A stretch of DNA of 8,042 bases from an uncultured Desulfobulbaceae bacterium (lineage in GTDB: Bacteria > Desulfobacterota > Desulfobulbia > Desulfobulbales > BM004), in assembly GCA_947258675.1 (NCBI GenBank), contig CAMYJP010000167.1, positions 1 through 8,042 of the forward strand, in the 5' to 3' direction. A program made the translations under genes and the position numbers. Every line of letters begins with the position of its first letter. Position 1 is the stretch's first letter. The notes beneath the pieces are model-generated. The model was given only the letters and a program-made list of their open reading frames with translations. It ran no database searches and had not been told where the DNA came from. Positions 1-6,775 of the stretch are shown one piece after another.

Positions 1-386
1 AGATTTGCGAAAAATTGATTGTACTTTGATCACATACATATCCACTTACAACCACTGTTTTGAGTATAAAAAAATCACATATTCACTCAAATTTGCATGC
101 GCTAGTAACCGACTCCAAGCTTAAAAACCCTGTAACTCTTTCAAATATCATATTAATTTTGGAAAAAAAGTCGCTCCATCTTTATCTTTATGCTATAAAC
201 TAAGAAGAAACAGTACCATAAGCTGTTTCTTGAGCAACTTTGCTCTTTTAACATTTAAGTCAGTTGGTGGTACCGGATTACGATTTAAAGATCAAAATTC
301 TCTGTTAAAAGTATCATCAAGAAAATGATAAACATGGATAATCTGAAATAGCATGATCTTTTCTCTCAATTAAAATTTGGTGGAAA
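1..386. other. AT-rich intergenic region, no gene seen
   Basis: I find no convincing reading frame here on either strand. The stretch is AT-rich and holds two adjacent hairpins (205-231 and 232-245, listed separately). It ends with the ribosome-binding site of the next gene: GGTGG at 379-383, three bases before the ATG at 387. A promoter for that gene probably lies between about 250 and 360, but no -35/-10 pair stands out enough to place it. Confidence 0.6.
205..249 (+). terminator. Two tandem hairpins followed by TTTT, possible terminator
   Basis: AAGAAACAG (205-213) pairs perfectly with CTGTTTCTT (223-231) across a 9-base loop. Directly after it, GAGCA (232-236) pairs with TGCTC (241-245) across 4 bases and is followed by TTTT (246-249). 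The second stem plus T-run has the form of a weak intrinsic terminator, which would end a transcript entering from left of the window. The stems are short and the T-run has only four bases, so it could instead be a structured 5' leader element of the gene at 387. Confidence 0.3.
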
Positions 387-2135
387 ATGTATTTTTTCTT
401 CTCTATCCTTTCAATAATCATCATATCCTGTTGCTTGCCAATTGATGCTCAAGCACGAGTGAATATACTTATTGGGGGGCTGACAGTCTCATACGACTAT
501 AATGACAGGCAATATGCACCACCAGACCCAGCCGAGGTTGAGGCCGAGAGAATAAGACTGGAACAACGGGAGAGAGAGCGGGAAGAAGAACAGGACAGAG
601 AAGAAGATCGGCAAAGAGAAGAAGAGCAGGACAGAGAGGAGCTACAGGAGTTGGAGAACTCTGCCCCTCCCACCGACCCTGTGCTTGCACAGGAAAGGGA
701 AGATAGAATAGAAGAACTCAGAGAGCGTGAGGAAGAGCGAGAAACAGAGCGGGAAGAAGCCAGGGAGGAAGAAGAAGAACGTCTGCGTGATGAACAAAGA
801 GAAGAAACAGTTGACATACTGGCTGAAGACAGAACTTTTGCTCCCAGAAACAATGAACGTGTCCAGACCCTGAACTTTGCCCCTTTTGTTGAATTTACGA
901 GTTCCAGCCAGAGAGATTCAGTGGAGTTTTATTACTCTCCTGGTTTTAATTATAGTCATCGAGATATTGAAGAGGAAGACCACGAAACTGAAATTGACCA
1001 CGACGCGAGAGTATCCGCACATCGTTATTTCACCCGCCACTGGTTAATGAGTTTTGATAACGCCTTTACCTATTCCGATGATCCGAATCGAACCATAGAT
1101 GACGTTGAGACCCTGACCAACTCGACTGATTCTACAGAGGAAGAAACAGTTGATACCACAGAGCGGGAGACTTCTGAGACTGGAAGCCAGACAGAGCTTT
1201 CCAACCAACCCGGACGCCGTCGCTACCTCACCAATAGCTTAAGTCTACTTTCCGAATACACCTATGGCCCAAACAGTGTTGCAGGTCTTGGTTACACCTG
1301 GGATATTCTCCGTAATGAACACACGGGTCCAGGTGGATATGAAGACTATGATCGACACGATGCGATGGTTTCACTTAGCCACCAGTTTAACCCTCGTTAT
1401 CGTGCATCCTTTGAAGGGCATTATGTCAGAGGCACGTATGACCCGCCGGAACAGGCAGTGGTTGAATCAGTGAGCGAGGCAATATCAAACCTCGATGGGG
1501 AGATTGACCCTGCAGCGGAATCAGTACTGCTGTCAAGTGACCTCGAGGAATTCCATGCAGATCTGATCTTTGAGTGTAACCATTTCCCCCATGATCCTTT
1601 ATCACTTGCTTATGGATACCTGTTTACAAACTTTGATGAACCACTTCGAGATGATAGTGAGATCCATGAGCTCACCTTGAGCTGGCTTCATGAAGTAAAT
1701 CCGCGTTCGTCCTTTGGCTTGGGCGGTGATGGATTTACCCAGAGAAACTTTACCGGTACAGATGAAAGGGGTCTTGTCATTTTCACTTCGATTTCCGGTA
1801 CTGCCAGCCATACCTTTACTCCTGATCTGAGTGGACTTGTCAGGCTGAGTTTTAGAAACGAAGATCGAGAAGATCCTGCCCTGGGACTTGCCAGAGTTTT
1901 AAGTTCGGATGATCCTACACAGACCATTGAAATGACAGAATTCTCTGAACTTGAAGAGTACAACACACAGCTCTATACTGCCCACATATCTATGAGTTAC
2001 AGTTTCCTGCGGTACTTTTCACTTACCTTGGGATACACCTTCAGCCACCAAATATCAGATTTGATCGGTGATGACTACGATGATCATCGTATATTTTTCA
2101 GCCTATCCTATTTAAAAGAACTCCTACGGTGGTGA
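387..2135 (+). CDS. Predicted outer-membrane beta-barrel protein with Glu/Arg-rich coiled coil
   Basis: 582 residues. Residues 1-23 form a signal peptide: a long hydrophobic core followed by AQA before Arg24. The n-region lacks the usual Lys/Arg. Residues 49-90 and 101-141 are almost entirely Glu, Arg, Asp and Gln, predicting charged helix or coiled coil, split by a Pro-rich hinge (about 93-98). The nonamer REEEQDREE occurs twice, at 65-73 and 77-85. From about residue 158 to the end the sequence alternates polar and hydrophobic or aromatic residues in short runs, with acidic loops, notably 238-275 rich in Thr and Glu. It ends in Trp, the usual C-terminal beta-signal of barrels inserted by BamA. 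I infer an outer-membrane barrel with a periplasmic helical N-terminal extension; ligand or cargo is unknown and I recognise no named family. The start is supported by GGTGG just upstream. The gene appears monocistronic or leads a short operon with the one at 2261. Confidence 0.75.
   Translation: MYFFFSILSIIIISCCLPIDAQARVNILIGGLTVSYDYNDRQYAPPDPAEVEAERIRLEQREREREEEQDREEDRQREEEQDREELQELENSAPPTDPVLAQEREDRIEELREREEERETEREEAREEEEERLRDEQREETVDILAEDRTFAPRNNERVQTLNFAPFVEFTSSSQRDSVEFYYSPGFNYSHRDIEEEDHETEIDHDARVSAHRYFTRHWLMSFDNAFTYSDDPNRTIDDVETLTNSTDSTEEETVDTTERETSETGSQTELSNQPGRRRYLTNSLSLLSEYTYGPNSVAGLGYTWDILRNEHTGPGGYEDYDRHDAMVSLSHQFNPRYRASFEGHYVRGTYDPPEQAVVESVSEAISNLDGEIDPAAESVLLSSDLEEFHADLIFECNHFPHDPLSLAYGYLFTNFDEPLRDDSEIHELTLSWLHEVNPRSSFGLGGDGFTQRNFTGTDERGLVIFTSISGTASHTFTPDLSGLVRLSFRNEDREDPALGLARVLSSDDPTQTIEMTEFSELEEYNTQLYTAHISMSYSFLRYFSLTLGYTFSHQISDLIGDDYDDHRIFFSLSYLKELLRW
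579..641 (+). repeat. Imperfect direct repeat encoding REEEQDREE twice
   Basis: Bases 579-605 and 615-641 encode the same nine residues and differ only at synonymous positions, with a 12-codon period. This points to expansion of the coiled coil by short tandem duplication. Confidence 0.7.
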
Positions 2136-2180
2136 CGAGAGACCTTTTTTATCAACAGTAGTAGACTATATATTTTTGCC

Positions 2181-2216
2181 CCTCATTTCAGCCCATCCCG
2201 CCCCCTAAGGATGAGG
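2181..2216. other. Inverted repeat between two plus-strand genes
   Basis: CCTCAT (2181-2186) pairs with ATGAGG (2211-2216) around a 24-base C-rich loop, and CATCC/GGATG at 2194-2198 and 2209-2213 offers a competing pairing. No T-run follows, so it is not a standard intrinsic terminator. It could be a leader structure for the gene at 2261 or chance. Confidence 0.2.
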
Positions 2217-2260
2217 AAACAATAAGTTAACTCTTGATTTCATAAGGTGAGGTCACAGAA

Positions 2261-2686
2261 ATGAGTGACTGGTTGAAAAAAATCATTGAGGATGATCAAC
2301 ACGCCAATGAGATAAAAACAGATCATCAAGATGAAAAAGACCACCAGCAGAGAACATCTGAAATTCTGCGCAAATTCAGTAACAACCCAGAGGCATTGGC
2401 TGCGTTTTATGGCGTCGACATTGATTGTCGGCCTCATGAGGGAGTTATGGATCAGGTCAAAATCGCCAGCGACCTGATCTGGGAGTGCTCAGCAATACCT
2501 GAGGAGTTGCGTGAAAGTTTTTGGGAGGACCTGCAAGACCTCGACACTGAGTCTGAATACACCGCCGAGAATATCAAAGACTTCATCCATCAACTCCTAG
2601 AATTCGCTGATGAAACAAACCCCGATATTCAACCAATCATTTCCGCATTGATGTGTGCGATAGCTTACGCCCGGCTTATGTTCTAA
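2261..2686 (+). CDS. Hypothetical acidic soluble protein
   Basis: 141 residues, and I do not recognise the family. The ATG is well supported by AAGGTGAGGT at about 2244-2252, eight bases upstream. Residues 1-35 are very hydrophilic, rich in Asp, His, Lys and Gln, and read as an amphipathic or disordered helix. Residues 36-141 look like a compact helical domain with several Trp and Phe (for example around residues 74 and 87) and an acidic central stretch (about 83-105). The C-terminal segment (about 122-141) is the most hydrophobic but too short and interrupted to call a membrane anchor with confidence. There is no signal peptide, so it is probably cytoplasmic. It lies 125 bases after the barrel gene on the same strand, so co-transcription is possible but not shown. 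It could be an immunity or adaptor-type protein; that is speculation. Confidence 0.65.
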   Translation: MSDWLKKIIEDDQHANEIKTDHQDEKDHQQRTSEILRKFSNNPEALAAFYGVDIDCRPHEGVMDQVKIASDLIWECSAIPEELRESFWEDLQDLDTESEYTAENIKDFIHQLLEFADETNPDIQPIISALMCAIAYARLMF

Positions 2687-2961
2687 GTACCTTTCAACTT
2701 CGTTTAAACAGTTAAAAAACCCTCCTTTCAGGTAAGCTTTAACCATCAAAGAACATGTGCACATAAAGTTTAATTTGAAGGTTATGAAATTAAATGCATT
2801 CGGCAGGATTTTGACTGGGACACCTGACAATGTCAAGATAGCTCATTTTTATACAGATAGAGTGGCTGTTAACCCTACCAGGAATTATATAAAATTGTTG
2901 TTTCGCTAAACTGCTTGAAGCTGATAGTTGAAAGATCAACATTGAAAATTGTGATGATATC

Positions 2962-3070
2962 TAGTTTCTTGATATCATTCAGGAGTTAATGATATCGAGT
3001 TACCAGATCCACGAAACGCCTAATTTTCCGTTGGCTTAAATTTTGAATCAACGTAGATATCGAGAAACTA
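2962..3070. repeat. Long-range inverted repeat with GATATC core
   Basis: TAGTTTCTTGATATC (2962-2976) matches the reverse complement of GATATCGAGAAACTA (3056-3070) at 14 of 15 positions. A further ATGATATC (2954-2961) pairs with GATATCAT (2971-2978) to make a local hairpin, and another GATATC lies at 2991-2996. The arms are 79 bases apart. This could be the remnant of a small mobile element or a protein-binding array; nothing identifies which. Confidence 0.5.
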
Positions 3071-3084
3071 AATAATGTGAAAAT

Positions 3085-3101
3085 CACCAGTTTATCTGGT
3101 G
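3085..3101. other. Perfect 6-bp hairpin
   Basis: CACCAG (3085-3090) and CTGGTG (3096-3101) are perfect complements around the loop TTTAT. No T-run follows on the plus strand, so a terminator role is not supported. It sits 24 bases outside the insertion-sequence end. Confidence 0.35.
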
Positions 3102-3125
3102 CATTGATTTGGTTTAAATGTCAAG

Positions 3126-3173
3126 TGATCAACGACAATTATTCTTCCGGGTCAACGACAATTAAAATTCCCG
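3126..3173 (+). repeat. Left terminal inverted repeat of the IS21 element
   Basis: This starts with TGATCAACGACAATTAT and holds the subrepeats CAACGACAATTAT (3130-3142) and CAACGACAATTAA (3153-3165). It pairs with 5719-5766 read on the minus strand. Repeated end motifs are where IstA binds in the IS21 family. Confidence 0.9.
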
Positions 3174-3189
3174 TTTCTTTTTACCTCTT

Positions 3190-3411
3190 TTAACTGTCTC
3201 CTGGATAATGACCTGTCCTTTGATGTGTTAATCCTTGCTTTGACAAAATACGGGAGATTGTTCTCTCTGAAGGTAATGGTTCCACATCTTCTTCATTCAT
3301 CTTTTTTCGTATTTCCTTGGATCCGTAATGAAGGCCATGATTGTAGAGATTAAGACGGATCATTGTGACAATTTCCACAATCTCTTCTTTTGATCGTAAT
3401 ATATTTTTCAT
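3190..3411 (-). CDS. Small third ORF of the IS: helix-turn-helix fragment resembling an integrase-type transposase N-terminus
   Basis: 73 residues from the ATG at 3411. I prefer this start because AGAGGA (3421-3426) lies 9 bases upstream and the istB stop is only 19 bases before it, which suggests translational coupling. The frame stays open upstream to an ATG at 3492 (100 residues), but that extension overlaps istB in another frame and looks non-native. The C-terminal part contains TISRILSKQGL followed by RTGHYPG. This resembles the second helix-turn-helix and linker of IS481/IS3-like DDE transposases, just before their catalytic core, and the catalytic core itself is absent. It is either a truncated transposase captured by the element or a real accessory DNA-binding protein. 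The family resemblance is from memory of motifs. Confidence 0.55.
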   Translation of the reverse strand: MKNILRSKEEIVEIVTMIRLNLYNHGLHYGSKEIRKKMNEEDVEPLPSERTISRILSKQGLTHQRTGHYPGDS

Positions 3412-3430
3412 GTAGTCTTTTCCTCTTTTA

Positions 3431-4186
3431 TTATCCCTTTTTCTTGTTTTCTTTGGATTGTTCCAGTCGGTAACTTGGTAAATTAAGCTCAAGAATTATG
3501 CTGTGATGGACCAACCTGTCGATGGCCGCTGCCGTGGTCATGGGATCTTTGAAGATCTGTTCCCATTTTGAAAAGGGTAAGTTGCTTGTCAACATTACCG
3601 TGCCACGTTCATAACGATCAGCCAGTAACGTAAAGAGAACTTCCATTTCTTCCCGGCTCTGTTGCACATAACCTATGTCATCAATGATCAGGGCATGGTA
3701 TTTAGAAAGCTTTTTCAATACTCTCGCCAGCTTCAGGTCTCGCTTGGCAATTAATAATTCTTGGACCAGTAGGTTGCAGGGTGTAAAGAACACACGACGA
3801 CCTTGCTGAATTAACTCCTGTCCAATGGCGCATAACAAATGGGTTTTGCCGCTGCCGGGATTTCCGAAAGCCAGTACATTTTCGTTCCGGTCAATAAAAG
3901 ATCCTTTAAGAAGAAAATGAACCAGATTGTTGACCTTGTCCGGCAGACGTTTTCTGTCAAAAACTTCTATGTTCTTTTCAAGTGGCAACTTTGATTCCCT
4001 CAGATAGCGGGCGATACGTTTATGTGCTCTTTCTTCACATTCTCTCTTGGACAACTCGAGAAGATATTGTTCATGAGGCAACGATTCCTGTCGGGCTAAA
4101 TCGGCTTCTGCCTGATAACACTCCCGAAAGGTAGGTAGGTGTAAATCTTTTAGGTGTTGGTTGAGTGTGTTGTGTATTTCAATCAT
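3431..4186 (-). CDS. istB: IS21-family helper ATPase IstB
   Basis: 251 residues, the usual length for IstB. It is a AAA+ ATPase related to DnaC that forms oligomers on target DNA and delivers the target to the IstA transposase. The N-terminal helical region (1-95) includes the ExxxR-rich segment typical of the family. Walker A GNPGSGKT is at 108-115 and Walker B LIIDD at 166-170. The sensor-like segment LTSNLPF follows at 199-205, and a conserved C-terminal stretch TTAAAIDRLVHH at 217-228. All motifs are intact. The ATG at 4186 overlaps the istA stop as ATGA, indicating translational coupling to istA. The Lys-rich C-terminus overlaps the open upstream extension of the small third ORF. Confidence 0.95.
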   Translation of the reverse strand: MIEIHNTLNQHLKDLHLPTFRECYQAEADLARQESLPHEQYLLELSKRECEERAHKRIARYLRESKLPLEKNIEVFDRKRLPDKVNNLVHFLLKGSFIDRNENVLAFGNPGSGKTHLLCAIGQELIQQGRRVFFTPCNLLVQELLIAKRDLKLARVLKKLSKYHALIIDDIGYVQQSREEMEVLFTLLADRYERGTVMLTSNLPFSKWEQIFKDPMTTAAAIDRLVHHSIILELNLPSYRLEQSKENKKKG

Positions 4187-5673
4187 GCCGATGCCTCCGC
4201 CCCGCCTAATAGACAGTCATACGCTTGCAGGGCGACTGCCGAGATTATCACATCCGTTACTGGCGTCGGTTTTTGACCGGACATGATGAGACTCTTTACA
4301 GATTTTACTGATATCAACTTGTTTCGGTCGAATAAGAAGCGAAGTGCTTCATCCACTGCGGTTTCATTCTCCTTGGCCGCTAATTCTAAAATCAGTAAAT
4401 ATTCCTTGCTGGCTTTGGAATCAGCATGGTGTTGTTTCAGCTCGTCATAGGCCATCCGGAAACGGCTCGTCGGAAAGAGGTCGCTTCGGTAACGGTAGTT
4501 TTCAAAAGCACCAGGCTTGCGTACCAGCCAGTCGATTATATGTCTGTACTGGATATGATGGTTGCCAGCACCTCGCAATCTGGGAATGTTTTCAACATGG
4601 CTTTGACCATGCCAGAGCTCCAGGTGTTCTGCATAAAGTCGAACCGTTACCTTCTCGCGAATAAGGCGACTATGTACCGAATAGACATTATGCTGTACCC
4701 GGATGGTGCTACTCGGCCCCACTCCAACCTGGAGCTTTGAGCAAGCTGGTAATTGCTTGACGGGCAAAGGTCGCAAAACCGTCATTTCTTCTTTGAATCG
4801 TTCATGCCGATTGGAGTTCAACTGTGCAAAAAGACCCTCCAGAAATAGCTCGTATTCTTTTCGCGTACTAAAGTCCCGACTGCCACGAAGCATGAGCGCC
4901 TGATCCACGGCCCTTTTGAATCGATGGTTTCGCTGCTCCACATCCCCATTTTCGTTAGGGCTCGCGGGGTTGGTCTTACGCCCAGTCAATTTATAGTGAG
5001 ACAAGAGTCCCTGGTAACGCTGAGTAAATTCTTCAGGATTTTCAGGCTTATTCACTGCCGTTGAAAGTCTGTCTGTTTGGTGTGTCTCGGGAACTCCACC
5101 AAGTTCACATAAAGCTTGCTGTAAACCGTTGCTCAGGCTCTCAAAACTTTCAGAAAAACAGATGGAGCCAGCTTCCCAGTTAGAATAGGTGAGAACAAAA
5201 TGGTATATCAGATGGTCAAACAGTACGCCGCTTATGGTGACGCCCAATTTCCCCATATGGGTGAAATCAGACTGGCTTAATTTCCCAGGCTTGTGAACCT
5301 GTGGAAAATACACCTCTCTAGCTGGACCTTCTGTTGCACGCCAATTTTTAACCTTCCTCTGAAATGTACGAATCTGTCCGTCTTGAAAACGACCAGGATG
5401 CTCCCTCTGTAAATGTTCAAACAAAGTTTTTGCTTCAAGACCGGAATTGTTTTCCAGAAACGATTTGACCATTTCCCACACTTCATCAAATGGATTCTTG
5501 CGAGTGCGCCAAGTTCGTACTTTTTCTGCCTTTAACTCACTGGGAAGTCGGCCAATATCTCGATATTTCCTCGCCGTCTTTTCATCCATTCCCGACTTTA
5601 CAGCTGCTACCCCCAAAGTCTTTTTTTCCTGTAAATATTTCATCAACTTTCTCGCTTGATTGTCTGTGATCAT
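4183..5673 (-). CDS. istA: IS21-family transposase IstA
   Basis: 496 residues, full length for IstA. It is a DDE transposase of the retroviral-integrase type that cuts and joins the element ends and needs IstB for target selection. The N-terminal region (1-120) holds helix-turn-helix DNA-binding segments, including DEKTARKYRDIG at about 30-41. The catalytic core has D136 in the motif QSDFTHMG, D201 in HQTDRLS, and most likely E247 in NGDVEQRN, followed by the conserved basic stretch NHRFKRAV. A beta-barrel-like domain and an acidic and helical tail for IstB contact follow. The start is strongly supported by AAAGGAGG (5686-5679) six bases upstream. Promoter elements between the right terminal repeat and the start are likely, but I cannot place them. 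Confidence 0.95.
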   Translation of the reverse strand: MITDNQARKLMKYLQEKKTLGVAAVKSGMDEKTARKYRDIGRLPSELKAEKVRTWRTRKNPFDEVWEMVKSFLENNSGLEAKTLFEHLQREHPGRFQDGQIRTFQRKVKNWRATEGPAREVYFPQVHKPGKLSQSDFTHMGKLGVTISGVLFDHLIYHFVLTYSNWEAGSICFSESFESLSNGLQQALCELGGVPETHQTDRLSTAVNKPENPEEFTQRYQGLLSHYKLTGRKTNPASPNENGDVEQRNHRFKRAVDQALMLRGSRDFSTRKEYELFLEGLFAQLNSNRHERFKEEMTVLRPLPVKQLPACSKLQVGVGPSSTIRVQHNVYSVHSRLIREKVTVRLYAEHLELWHGQSHVENIPRLRGAGNHHIQYRHIIDWLVRKPGAFENYRYRSDLFPTSRFRMAYDELKQHHADSKASKEYLLILELAAKENETAVDEALRFLFDRNKLISVKSVKSLIMSGQKPTPVTDVIISAVALQAYDCLLGGAEASA

Positions 5674-5718
5674 TCAATCCTCCTTTCGTCAGATTTGAAT
5701 AATCGATTCTTAATCAAT

Positions 5719-5766
5719 CGGGAAAAGTAGTTGTCGTTAGGCGGGAATTATAATTGACGTTGATCA
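5719..5766 (-). repeat. Right terminal inverted repeat of the IS21 element
   Basis: Read on the minus strand it begins TGATCAACGTCAATTAT, with the subrepeats CAACGTCAATTAT (5762-5750) and TAACGACAACTAC (5739-5727). These match the left end at about 37 of 48 positions. The outermost base 5766 directly abuts the truncated ankyrin gene. Confidence 0.9.
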
Positions 5767-5936
5767 TAAGAGATTACGGACATACACTACTGATTGTTGC
5801 TACCCAAAGTGACAATCCTCAAATGGTTAAATATCTTTTAAATAATGGAGCAAACAAGGAATTAAAATTAGAAAATGGAAATAAAGCTATTGATTTCGCA
5901 ACAAGTGAGTCAACAAGGAAACTACTCACACAATAA
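5767..5936 (+). pseudogene. 3' fragment of an ankyrin-repeat protein gene cut by the insertion sequence
   Basis: In frame from the element edge to a TAA at 5934-5936, the sequence encodes about 55 residues. They include DYGHTLLIVATQSDNPQMVK followed by a YLLNNGANKEL segment. This matches the ankyrin repeat pattern (G-TPLH-A, then V-LL--GA) for one complete repeat and the start of the next. The 5' part of the gene is missing. A TTG at 5754, inside the insertion sequence's terminal repeat, could in principle start translation, but it has no recognisable ribosome-binding site, so this is best treated as a remnant. It lies 17 bases before an attC-like site, as expected for the last part of an integron cassette gene. 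Ankyrin repeats mediate protein binding; the partner is unknown. Confidence 0.75.
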
Positions 5937-5953
5937 CCTATACACATGAAATC

Positions 5954-6067
5954 ACATAACAAATTAATACAGTGGAACCCCAGAGGTTATGCGGGTTTTA
6001 GCAGGTTTTCCCCTCGCAAGTTCCTTTCGTGTTTTCCGAGGCCGGTCCACTGATCAAGACGTTATGC
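5954..6067 (+). other. Integron attC-like recombination site 1 (114 bp)
   Basis: The left outer box ACATAAC (5954-5960) is the reverse complement of the right outer box GTTATG(C/T), present as GTTATGC at 6061-6067. Inside them, CAGTGGA (5970-5976) pairs with TCCACTG (6046-6052). The arm between box and inner stem is 9 bases on the left and 8 on the right, giving the extrahelical base asymmetry known from attC sites. The centre is variable and longer. The crossover would fall between G6061 and T6062. The site directly follows the ankyrin remnant and precedes the peptidase gene by 18 bases. A second GTTATGC occurs inside the site at 5986-5992. Confidence 0.75.
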
Positions 6068-6085
6068 CAAAAAACATAAACTGCA

Positions 6086-6775
6086 ATGATTTCAGAAATT
6101 ATTCCTGAAACATATGATGCCTCTGGTAAAAAAACCACCAAGCTAATCACCAAAAAGCATAAATATTTTTTCCCTACTACGTTTCCGGTAGGAAGATATT
6201 TATCACAACCTTTAAAAGTTAAATGTAATAACTTTGAAGAAATTCGAGAATTTTTACACGATTGCTCCTACATAAGTGATCTTGAACAATTTGATCAAGA
6301 TGACTACTGGTTACCGCCTGAAGAATTTGAAAAAAGACGGAAAGGGGATTGTGAAGATTTTTCATTATGGGCATGGAGGCAATTGATAGAACTTGGTTAC
6401 ACTGCAAGAATTGTTGTTGGCCGTTCGGGAAAATTTGGTGAAGCGCATGCTTGGGTTACTTTTCAAGATAAAGAAAAACACTTTTTGCTTGAGCCACTTC
6501 TAACCTTTGTAAAAAATATGCCTCAGCTGTCAACAGTCAGGTACAAACCTTTATATTCGTGCGAATGGGATGGGAATAAGATTTCATATTTCAAGCATGA
6601 AGATCGCCCTTTCAATAATATAGGGCTTTTCAAGCTCACCACATTATTTTTTAAATGGGCCTTATTTTGGGGTCGTTTTTGGGGAGTGAAATTGTTTCAA
6701 CTTTTTGTTGTTTTGCCAATGTATATCCTATTGAAAATATTTGGAATAAATACATCAAAAGAAAAAAATGCATAA
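6086..6775 (+). CDS. Transglutaminase-like cysteine peptidase family protein with hydrophobic C-terminus
   Basis: 229 residues. The core motif RRKGDCEDFSLWAWRQL holds the candidate nucleophile Cys89. It is followed by GEAHAWVTF with His121, and then by LLEPL with Glu136 at the usual place of the third catalytic residue. This Cys-His-acid order and spacing is that of bacterial transglutaminase-like cysteine proteinases. An upstream region (about 44-86) carries the YW-PEE segment commonly seen before the Cys in such proteins. Residues about 179-222 are strongly hydrophobic and aromatic, rich in Trp, Phe and Leu, and could form one or two membrane segments; no signal peptide is present. The start has no clear ribosome-binding site, and an in-frame stop at 6077-6079 excludes a longer form. 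The stop codon lies inside the next attC box, which is typical of a compact cassette. Substrate unknown. Confidence 0.8.
   Translation: MISEIIPETYDASGKKTTKLITKKHKYFFPTTFPVGRYLSQPLKVKCNNFEEIREFLHDCSYISDLEQFDQDDYWLPPEEFEKRRKGDCEDFSLWAWRQLIELGYTARIVVGRSGKFGEAHAWVTFQDKEKHFLLEPLLTFVKNMPQLSTVRYKPLYSCEWDGNKISYFKHEDRPFNNIGLFKLTTLFFKWALFWGRFWGVKLFQLFVVLPMYILLKIFGINTSKEKNA

Larger units (their letters stand above)
2687..3125. other. AT-rich intergenic region left of the insertion sequence
   Basis: No confident gene. An ATG at 2784 opens a 41-codon frame ending at 2909, with AAGG just upstream, but its composition is not persuasive. The right half carries inverted repeats built on GATATC (2951-3070) and a perfect hairpin CACCAG-TTTAT-CTGGTG at 3085-3101. 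I looked in all frames for the missing 5' part of the ankyrin gene found on the other side of the insertion sequence and did not find it. Confidence 0.55.
3126..5766 (-). mobile_element. IS21-family insertion sequence, 2641 bp, apparently complete
   Basis: The element carries istA and istB transcribed right to left, in the standard IS21 order and with the standard ATGA overlap, plus a third small ORF at the istB end. Both termini start with TGATCAACG and can be aligned for 48 bases with about 37 identities. Each end holds two copies of a CAACGACAATT-type subrepeat 23 bases apart, like the multiple IstA-binding sites of this family. Both main proteins keep their catalytic motifs, so the element may still be active. 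No convincing 4-8 bp target duplication exists: the left flank reads GTCAAG and the right flank TAAGAG. With the one-sided loss of the ankyrin gene, this suggests a deletion or recombination next to the element after insertion. Confidence 0.93.

Noticed and set aside
205..290. Possible c-di-GMP (GEMM) riboswitch, because GGTACCGGATTACGA near 272-286 resembles the 3' part of that motif
   Set aside because: The conserved upstream core (GGCAAACC and CGCAAAGCC-type segments) is not present in the preceding bases, so the resemblance is too partial.
497..853. Minus-strand frame encoding a Ser/Leu-rich 118-residue protein
   Set aside because: It is the antisense image of the Glu/Arg-rich coding region; the Ser richness simply mirrors GAA/GAG/AGA codons, and the plus-strand gene has the better start, signal peptide and C-terminus.
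4344..4903. Several plus-strand frames of 66-106 codons inside istA
   Set aside because: istA is full length with catalytic residues intact on the minus strand; these frames show no domain and overlap each other.
3116..5775. Target-site duplication flanking the insertion sequence
   Set aside because: The flanks GTCAAG and TAAGAG share only AAG in shifted alignment. No exact 4-8 bp duplication is present with any end placement I tried.
5754..5936. Intact 60-residue ankyrin gene starting at TTG 5754
   Set aside because: The proposed start lies within the insertion sequence's terminal repeat and lacks a ribosome-binding site. The protein would begin mid-repeat, so a truncated remnant is the better reading.
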